The notes under the pieces: generated by a model
Databases searched by the model: none
Told to the model about the DNA's origin: nothing
Seen by the model: only the letters and a program-made list of their open reading frames with translations
Assembly: GCA_028554755.1 (NCBI GenBank)
Contig: JAPTOF010000025.1
Location: 4,451,501 to 4,515,500, forward strand
Origin: Cordia subcordata
Lineage: Eukaryota > Streptophyta > Magnoliopsida > Boraginales > Cordiaceae
DNA length: 64,000 nucleotides
Reading direction: 5' to 3'
Made by a program: the position numbers and the translations under genes
In this document: positions 56,400 through 64,000 of the stretch, in pieces
Layout: each line of letters begins with the position of its first letter
Numbering within the stretch: position 1 is the stretch's first letter

Positions 56400-56820
56400 C
56401 AGCTCTTTACATCTATTTCAATATCCTATGAAAAATAGAGTTTTTATTTTGAACAAACATTTGTGACTCTTTTAATCAATTATGGAGAGATGTTGTGATC
56501 AATTGTCGTGCAAACAAAAAGTGTTGTTATTTTGAACAAACGTCTACGACTATTTTAACCAATTTACTTGTGAATAGATATTGTGATTAATGTTTAATTT
56601 TCAGTGAACAAATAGCTTATTATTTGTGAAAAAATACAATTTGTATTCTGAATAAATATCTATCACTATTTCAACCAATTTACTTGTCTAGAGATGTTGT
56701 TATCAAGTGTTAATTTTTAGTGAATAGATAGCTTATTATTTGTGAATAAATAGTGTTTTTATTTTGAACAAACATTTGTCACTATTTCAACAAATAATGT
56801 TACATATATTTGTTCACCGC
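56400..56820. repeat. Degenerate tandem repeat, period about 116 bp
   Basis: GAACAAACGTCTACGACTAT (56534), GAATAAATATCTATCACTAT (56650) and GAACAAACATTTGTCACTAT (56766) mark three unit starts 116 bp apart. Shared inner parts: CCAATTTACTTGT, TAGCTTATTATTTGTGAA. An earlier unit at 56451 is shortened. Confidence 0.8.
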
Positions 56821-58099
56821 TTTACATATATTTGTTCATACAAATCCCCATATACACAATCACATACACACACAAACACAAAACACACGCAAACACATCT
56901 ACATGTACATGCACACTTGAGGGTGAAGGCAGACTTTAATGGTAGATTGAGCTTGGAGCGTTCAGACACCTCATGAAAGATACAATCAGAATCAGAATGA
57001 GTAAAGGAAGACATTGGTGACTGTGGCATTGTGAGATGACGCTGGAATCTTCATCGATACAAGGAAGAAAATGAAGAATGTGTTAATAGTAGATTGACGC
57101 CTAGAAGATTTTCTTGGACATGACGCATATCATTACAATCAGCGGAGCAAGGCGAATTTTAAGGTTGTGTTTGTCTGGCGTGAGATCAACGGTGGTGTCA
57201 CCAGTGAAGCAAAGAAGAAAAGAAAAGAAGAAGAAAGAGAAAGGAGAGAAGAGAGAAAAAAGCAGAGAGGGAAATGAAAGGGAGGGGGAGAGGGAGAGAG
57301 AGACGCGTCTAATATGAGCAATTTTGCTTCTTCTTTTTTTTTTTTTGTAAACGCATGAGCACCTAGGTACTGGAGCATTATATAATTTGTGATCACAGAG
57401 TGACACTGTGGCAGAGAATCTCGCAAACACAAATTTTATGATCTTAATTATAACAAAAGATTAAAATCCTAAATCCATGTTTATCATATCTCTACTACAT
57501 TAATTTTCTAATATCCAAAAATTACTATTAATATTCATAATCGATAAATTCAGATTTTGTAGAACCATAAACTTTGAATTAACCCTGGCTAGGGTAAAAG
57601 TCTGGCAATTAGGCGCCTAGAAGAAAGAAAAATATTTTCTAGAAAAATAATGAATAAAAGCTTGAATAATTCCTACGTAGTTTACTGGAGGATTTGTAGA
57701 AAAATATTTAACCTAGAAGTTCCTTCAGATAAGGAAACTCTTTTAATGCTAATCTAAAAATAAGTTAAATAACCAAAAATGCAATCTTGGTTAAAAAAAA
57801 AAAACTCCTCCAAAATATTATCTTTCCTTCTAGAACTAATATGTATTTTTGGTCAATAATTCCTCGCCGAGAAACATACAAATTGTCTTCCAATTCTCAG
57901 TCAAAGCTGGTCAATCCACGTAGGACTTCCAAGCTCACTTATAAGGTGGCAAAATCAATTTTAACAGTTCCAAACATGTCCAAAGGTCTCTTGAATTCAT
58001 ATATAATGCTTCTAACTCCTTTTTTCAAGCATAAACATCCAAAAAAAACACAAAATAGCGTCAATTAGGAAGAATCCAATTCGAAAATCAAGTTCAAAT
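56821..58099. other. Non-coding, with (CA)n and purine-rich tracts
   Basis: (CA)n at 56850-56890; an almost pure purine run (GA-rich) at 57205-57305. 57750-58060 may be a degenerate LTR. No gene recognised. Confidence 0.45.
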
Positions 58100-59530
58100 A
58101 ACTATGAATTCAATGTTTATTTCGGACTTATCAATTAACACACACTCTTTCCACTTTGTATGCATTGGACCTTTCACTGACTCATGGCAAGAGGGTGTTA
58201 GTAGCCCTTAATCATTAAAAGAAGGCCATTGGGTGGTTAATAGATGAGGCTAAAATTGTTATTTCATGTGATTTAACAAAGAATTAGATACTTCAACGGT
58301 GGTCTTCTTCGGTGATCTCCTCCCTACAAAATGACAAAATTAAGCGCCAGTGTGGTATCGATTAAAAAGCCTCCAATGTCTAAGTCAGCTTTTAATATTT
58401 TGCAAAGTCTATATATGGAAAGTTTTGGGAATAGTGGAGTTACCTTATTTGAATGCGTAAGGGTCTTATTTATAGATCATGGCTACGGATATGTGTCCCA
58501 TTCACTAAAACTACTAGGCAATGGGTCGGGCATAACAATGGTTCTATCGGGTCTCTCGTCCAAGACGATCGACCAGGCTTGTCTTAGGGCCTTATCTCCC
58601 GATAACAACTTGTTCCTTGTTGGGGCGTTCGTAATCACCTGCCTATGCTACCCAATCCCATATCATCTTGTTTTGATCAATGTAAGTGGGACACGATTTT
58701 CTAGATTCTCACATGGTCCTTCACACAATAGAGCGCACACCTACATCTTACACTTCGGGGTGAGACTTTACACCTTTTCTAGGTGCTTTTGAAAAGGACT
58801 CGTATACTTGTTGCATTATCATATGTTGCATGATCCTTTTCCTTTAGTTAACACAATTATTAGGCAATATGTGCCGTGAGACTTTAATCGCATATGGCTT
58901 TAACATTACCACTTGGTTGAGGGTGTAAAACTTAGCACTACTAAGAGACACTCTAGAAACTATTCATAATGTCGTTTTATATATATATTTTTTCATTTGT
59001 TTATGTTTTTTATTGTCTTTCATTTGCCTTTGTTTCTAGCAGGTTAAATTGTCTTCCCCTTATTTGTTTCTTGCTCTTTTTTGTTGTTTTTATTGCATTA
59101 TCTCTAATAGCTCTTGCATACATCCTTATTACCTTTCTGAATGTCATTTTGAACTTTGATTGCTTATTTACTAACCGTTGTTATGCTTTTTCGAGTTACT
59201 TTGTGCTTACATCGTGTTTACACCCAAATTTCATAGCCTAGGACTTGGTCGAGGCTTTGGCCAAGGGTTTGCAGCCTAGTGAAAGTTTTTTCAAGCAAAC
59301 ACATTAAGAAAGAGGTTAGGAGATGATTTGGCTTGCTTTGATATTTGCAAATTACATGTGTTCAAGGTTGTATTACTCCATCCCTTTTTTTCTCTTATCT
59401 ACCCCTTTCCACATTTCCCTTATGCGTTCCATGTTTCTTGCTTGATGTGATTTTATGCTTTTTTCTTAAGGACAAGTGAACTTTAGGTTTGGGGGGGGGG
59501 GTATGGTTGTTCTTTTTATGTTCATGCTAT
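58100..59530 (+). mobile_element. Athila/Tat-type gypsy non-coding remnant
   Basis: Ends with TTAAGGACAAGTGAAC and GGTTTGGGGGGGGGG (59467-59502). These match in order the GAGGACAAGC block and G-rich tract near the 3' end of Athila/Tat elements. The remnant at 12.4-13.7 kb carries the same block on the other strand. No gag or pol domain was found; several short open frames here have no known motif. Confidence 0.45.
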
Positions 59531-59828
59531 TTATAGGACAATCATGCATATTTTGCTTCATTTGTTTTTATTTGTGCTTGGTTTTTGCTTAGACTGCATA
59601 AATTTTTTTCATTTTTTATGTTGCTCAAACTATTTTTAAAAATGACAAAAAAATATGGTGCTCATTTTAGATTACAAGGACCAGTTATATATTTGTACAC
59701 AAAATTACCGAAGTACAATGCTGTTTACCCTAAAAAGAATTAGATAGCGCCAACAAAAGCAAAGTGAACTCCAGAGCTCGAAGTTAGTCAGCCCAAGTTA
59801 TCTTGGGTCATGTCTAGTCCAGTCCGTG
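59531..59828. other. Upstream flank of the VMS1/ANKZF1 gene
   Basis: Probably promoter. CCCAAGTTATCTTGGG at 59793-59808 is an almost perfect palindrome just upstream of the TGGGCT boxes. Confidence 0.45.
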
Positions 59829-59848
59829 TGGGCTTGTGGGCTTGGGCT
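59829..59848 (+). promoter_or_regulatory. Three TGGGCT (site II) boxes
   Basis: TGGGCT at 59829, 59837 and 59843, on the coding strand, 125-145 bp upstream of the start codon at 59973. TGGGCY (site II) elements bind TCP factors and are common in promoters of plant ribosomal and housekeeping genes, which suits a ribosome-quality-control gene. Confidence 0.6.
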
Positions 59849-59972
59849 CCTACGCAAGTTGTAACTCTAATTCCAATTATCTTTTTGACACCAAAAAAAA
59901 AAAAAAAAAAAAAAAAGGCCTGGAGAGCTCGAACACAGAAAAACCCAAAACATTCTAACCAAAAAGAAAACA

Positions 59973-62900
59973 ATGGCGAGCGACACGCCACCCTTACCCG
60001 ATGAACAAAAACAGGAAGACGTAAAACGGCACCGTTCCATCTTCGACCTGCCAGTAGACTTCTTCGACTCGTGCCGCTTTCTTTCATCTCCTACCTCATC
60101 ATCATCATCATCATCCCTCACATTTCAACGCCTCTCGCTAAACGACGTCGTCGAGCAACCAACAAACGAAGATGAAATTATTATTAATAATTATGATGAT
60201 GATAATAATAAGAATAGTAGCATGCAGAGATGGTCTTGTAACACGTGTAAAGCCGAGTTCGACTCGCTTCAGGACCAGCGCTCTCACTTCAAATCCGACT
60301 TTCATCGCTTGAATGTAAATGTTCCCTTTTTTTCTCTAGATTTTTTTTTTTGAATTCTATGATTAAGTTTTATTTTAAATTTAGCATTTAAATTATCTTA
60401 TTTTACATTTTTTTATATTTTATTTTTAATCTTGTTAGTTTTTCATTGGTCACGCTGTCATATGTAGCCAATTTATGTGTTATGCTAAAGTAAAGAATGT
60501 GCTTATAAGACTGGTTCAGTGTTTCTGAGCGTAAAAGTGCTTATTGAGCGTAAATCTATTGCTCAAAGTTGCTTAACGTAAATGTGCTTATAAGCAACTG
60601 CGAAATATGTTATACGCAAGTGCCTCGAAGAAGAACATTTATTTCTGTATGACCAAGCATATCGAGTTGATCATCAGCACCTTTGCCCTACTTATATGAT
60701 AGGACAAACATTACTGGAATCTTTTGATGTTGTCAATTTTACTAAGTTTTTTTTATTACGACAATGAAGTCGATGTATTGATATATGCTATTTGGTCAGA
60801 AATGTTAATTGTATTGTTAAATTGACCAATACTATTACGACAATAAGTTTTGATGCTGTTAATTATAGGAAGTTTTCTTATTACAGCAATGAGTTGATAT
60901 ATTGATATATGCCATTTGGTCAGATTCATTACTTGTATTGTGAAATTGATCAATGCGAGATAGTTGATAGAGGACACCAATTGATGCAGGGCTTTTGTTG
61001 AGCTTGTAGGCATTTCCCAGTTGAATTGAATGGTTCTTATATTGTTCTGTCTTTTGGGGCGGGAAAGGGTTATATTCTGCTCAGTGGCCAGCTGGTTTGG
61101 CATGAGCTACTTGATGATGGCATGGTTTCTATAATCGTGGAGCACAATATGGTTGAAGCTATGTTCTCACTGATGTGATTTGCTACACTTTGTACATTCA
61201 TGTGTTGGAGAGCAAAAGAATAACTCCAAGCTGCGAGAGTTTCCTCTTGCAGCAATCTGAAATATGAGGATCAAACAAATATTTGATCGGGAAGTTGGTT
61301 TATTTTGTTGTTATTGGTGTTTTTCATGTAATATTTACTATGATTAGGTCTATGAGAAGGTATTTGCCTTGGCATGTAAGCTACTCAAATGGGAGAAAAG
61401 GGAAGTGCTTATGTTGGATTTCTTAATAGGGTGTTTCGCTAAAAAGCCCTTTTATGCTTATTCTCCTTGTCCTCAATCCTCTGCAAAAGAATAGAATATA
61501 GCATATATTTTTCGGGTGCTTAGAGGATGTTTGTTTTGGCTTGAAGGCTATATTTGGTTCACATGTAAGTGGGGAAATGGAAGGGAAAGACATGTAAAAT
61601 GTGACTTCCTTTAGGAACATGGTAAGGTGTACCTCATTCCTCGTTGTTTGGTATGTGTTGGAGGGGGAACTTATGGCCATGGCCAACTCCCAGAAGTGAC
61701 AGGAAACGAAAAGCTAATTTTGATGCCTACTCTACTAACTCCTTTCAGATTTACATCCAACTAAATATAGTAAAGAAAATTAAGAAATATTATAAGCTCT
61801 ACAAGGTAAAAAGCAATAGATGATTGAAACTGTACAGGGGTATTGATGCTAAATTGTCGCTTAAAATAGCACAAACTTGAATAGCTTGTAGGCTCAGAAA
61901 TGGAAAGAAAGAAGGGGAAAAAGGTAGAGACATGTTACTTCTGAAAGAAGCTCTTTTCAGCTCATCAGCTATATTGACAATACCCACAATGAGCTTATGA
62001 GCTTCCCCCAATACCCTCTTAATGGAACGTTCTTTCCTATCAAGCTTACAAAACTTTTACACTCTTCCCCGTGTTAAAAAAGCATGTATGGCTCGTAGTG
62101 CATTGAAATTAGCTTAACCATTCTGTGTAGAAACATTCTTTTCTAAGAGTTTCATTCAACCATGTTTTGCAAATCTTATTAACTACTTTTTCAGTATGTT
62201 AATGTAATTTCCTGATTGCAATTATTATAACTTCCCTCCCCCAATCCGAAAGCATAATTCCTATCTATTGCCTACTAAATTATGTGCCACAATTTGGTCT
62301 CAGATCAAGCTAACTATTGCTGGAAAACATACTATACGGGAGGAAGATTTTGATGAAACTACGTCTGACTCCTTATGCAAGGATTACGATGTATCCAGTA
62401 TATCAGGATCAGAAGATGAAGGTGACAAAGATATAATAAATGATATGCAGCATGGAGTAGGTAGAAGTGTTAAACATAAACTATTTGTACAATTACAAAC
62501 GGGCGAGAGAATCTCACTCTGGAAATGTTTACTTCTGGATGACCGGGCATCTATTTTGCTTGATGATGATAAGTTTTTCAATAAGGATGATGGAGGAAAT
62601 TACCTAACAGAAAGTGAAGTGACTGAAAAACTGAAACACGTGATCCATGAAACTAGGGATAACGCCCACTTGAGGGTGGTATTGCTTGCTAGGGGCGGTC
62701 ATTTTGCTGGTTGTGTCTTTGATGGAAACTCTGTTGTGGCTCATAAAACATTCCACAGGTAAGATTTCCAGATAACAGCTTCATTGTCACTTGAACACCA
62801 TTCACACCAAAAGTATATGAAGTGAAAATCATCATCATTTGTAACTCATTTATACCAAGAATTTGTTTTGTCTTCATTCATTGCCCTTTCTCCAAATTAG

Positions 62901-63480
62901 ATAGATTTTGTGTCTCTCCCTCAGCAGAATGTAGTTTGAGCATCCTGCAGCAGTAGTAAATCAATGTAGTCTGTGTAATAGTTAGGTTGTTGTGTTGTAA
63001 ATCAGTTTATTTATACATCTTCACATAGGCTTCATTAACTTGCAATTTTTCAACCTTAGGTCACTTTCTGTTACAGATAAGTGGATGCTGTATTTTGCAT
63101 GTTATTTGCTGGTCAGTTGCTGTAACTTCATATCTTTGATATAAATCTTTATAGTTCATTCTATTATCATTTTTCGCTACTCAGTAGTGTTTCTGCTAGT
63201 ATGAGGTGTCTGGTAGCCGCAATGATTTGGTATCATATGGATATGTTCCTGGAAAAGTTTCTATTTTTGTGTCTCAACTATTGTTGTATGCATGTGAATG
63301 TGGTGAGTTCTCTAAATCAACGAGAGACATGGACCAGATTAATGTACTTTCTCTATTTTCTGTAGATATGTTGTGCGTGCCAAGGCTGGTAAAAAACAGT
63401 CATCAAAGGATGCTAGTGGCAAAAGCATCCATTCTGCTGGAGCTGCTCTACGGCGGTATAATGAGTTGGCATTAAAGAAG
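59973..63480 (+). CDS. ANKZF1: VMS1/ANKZF1-like peptidyl-tRNA endonuclease, first three exons
   Basis: Vms1/ANKZF1 releases stalled nascent chains from 60S ribosomes in ribosome-associated quality control. Exons: 59973-60314, 62304-62758, 63366-63480, all with GT/AG borders; the third junction splits an Arg codon. Exon 1 (114 codons) opens MASDTPPLPDEQK, has a RHRSIFDLPVDFFDSCR block and a C2H2 zinc finger (CNTCKAEFDSLQDQRSHFKS, then DFH). Exon 2 continues IKLTIAGKHTIREEDF, then a SSISGSEDEGDKD acidic stretch and the start of the VLRF1 domain (VVLLARGGHFAGCVFDGNS). Exon 3 gives RYVVRAKAGKKQSSKDASGK, whose Gln matches the catalytic Gln of the eRF1-like loop, then SAGAALRRYNELALKK. No stops or frameshifts. 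The remaining exons (rest of VLRF1, ankyrin repeats, C-terminal coil) should lie beyond the right edge. The assignment is firm. Confidence 0.93.
60315..62303 (+). other. VMS1/ANKZF1 intron 1, about 2 kb
   Basis: No transposon or gene recognised inside. Near 60770 and 60890 a segment of about 65 bp (GATATATGC(T/C)ATTTGGTCAGA) is repeated about 124 bp apart. Confidence 0.7.
62759..63365 (+). other. VMS1/ANKZF1 intron 2
   Basis: Ends in a usable acceptor (TTTTCTGTAG). No other feature. Confidence 0.8.
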
Positions 63481-64000
63481 GTACTCCTTTGATGATTAAG
63501 ATGGAAATAGAATGTAATTAGGCTGCCTGCATTATTTCTGAGTCAAGTGAACAGGTCTTATTAATTTATTTTCATATGGGGGAAAGCAATTCTTTTCCCA
63601 TTAATATGTCGACTTCATTATAACTGATTAATCAACAGTCAGTTTTTGACCATACCAATCACTTTCTGAAATTTTGCCACTTTTTTTCTTTATTCTCTTG
63701 CCAAAATTAGTTGTAATCCAGATTTATCTAGCAAAAAAAGTTGTCAACCAAATTTGATTTTGAGTGACGTGTATTTAACAAAGGCACTTTTCTAATGTGT
63801 CATACACCTATACCTATTATTGTGGTTTTTCTTTTTTCCTTTTACTTATATCCCTCTCTCTCTCTCTCTCTCCCTCTCTCTCTCTCTCTCTCCCCCCTTT
63901 TGGGGTGGGATGGGGTGGGGGGTGCTGGTTGGGGCTACTTAGAGTATTGGAAGGCTTGGCGAGGACCCATACAATCAGTATCATTATGCAAAACAAGGTC
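63481..64000 (+). other. VMS1/ANKZF1 intron 3 (partial)
   Basis: Contains a (CT)n tract at 63852-63897, then a G-rich stretch GGGGTGGGATGGGGTGGGG. The next VMS1 exon was not recognised before the right edge. Confidence 0.6.

Noticed and set aside
57101..57432. Ser/Phe-rich minus-strand frames
   Set aside because: They translate the purine-rich tract on the other strand; no homology recognised.
58331..58792. Plus-strand frame of 153 codons
   Set aside because: Longest non-transposon-like frame in the gypsy debris, but I see no domain, no splice support and no biased codon use; left as chance or repeat-derived.
60756..61103. Minus-strand frame of 115 codons
   Set aside because: Lies within VMS1/ANKZF1 intron 1, includes the local 124-bp repeat, no motif.
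63940..64000. Possible fourth VMS1/ANKZF1 exon at the right edge
   Set aside because: The open reading (LEYWKAWRGPIQ) does not match the VLRF1 sequence I expect next; treated as intron.
1..64000. tRNA, rRNA or other structural RNA genes
   Set aside because: I looked for cloverleaf-type A/B boxes and rRNA signatures; apart from the degenerate B box in the SINE none was convincing.

Overview
This is plant nuclear DNA, most likely from a eudicot. Its genes have many introns with GT/AG splice sites, intergenic DNA is AT-rich, and most of the window is transposable elements of plant lineages (Ty1/copia, Athila/Tat-type gypsy, CACTA, MULE with plant mobile domain, hAT and Tourist MITEs, a SINE). 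I cannot name the species.

Four host loci are recognisable. (1) 0.6-11.0 kb, minus strand: six exons from the C-terminal half of SMC5 (SMC5/6 complex). They carry at least one clear 2-nt frameshift and one ruined exon junction, so this looks like a decayed fragment. (2) 28.1-28.6 kb, minus: a complete two-exon LITTLE ZIPPER (ZPR) gene, a small partner of HD-ZIP III factors. (3) 39.8-42.8 kb, minus: a complete five-exon cyclophilin of the CYP18-1/PPIL3 type, 160 aa and intact. (4) 59.97 kb to beyond the right edge, plus: the first three exons of a VMS1/ANKZF1 homologue (ribosome-associated quality control), with its zinc finger and release-factor-like VLRF1 domain, behind a promoter with three TGGGCT boxes.

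Layout: SMC5 fragment, with a 5.5-kb Copia (Copia-1, 5-bp target duplication) and a deleted Copia in one intron (1-11 kb); a 120-bp tandem repeat and reverse-oriented Athila/Tat debris (12-13.7 kb); a CACTA terminus caught in a 2-kb tandem duplication, with a transposase remnant behind it (14.2-19.7 kb); AT-rich DNA with inverted repeats (19.7-25.4 kb); a deleted minus-strand Copia (25.4-26.7 kb); ZPR and a SINE (28-29.7 kb); a complete 6.68-kb MULE bounded by 9-bp target duplications (30.1-36.8 kb); a 0.92-kb Tourist-like MITE filled with a minisatellite (37.2-38.1 kb); the cyclophilin, with a hAT MITE in an intron; Copia-2 (43.2-47.2 kb) split by the long-LTR, SIRE-like Copia-3 (47.2-55.9 kb), whose right LTR and the rest of Copia-2 are gone; a degenerate 116-bp repeat and plus-strand Athila/Tat debris (56-59.5 kb); and the VMS1/ANKZF1 gene.

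The host genes are unrelated in function and simply neighbours. The most interesting structure is the MULE: it holds two convergent genes, a MURA-type transposase and a plant-mobile-domain (PMD) gene, an arrangement like that of maize MuDR. Every transposable-element gene seen here is broken by stops or frameshifts, many of the C-to-T / G-to-A type.
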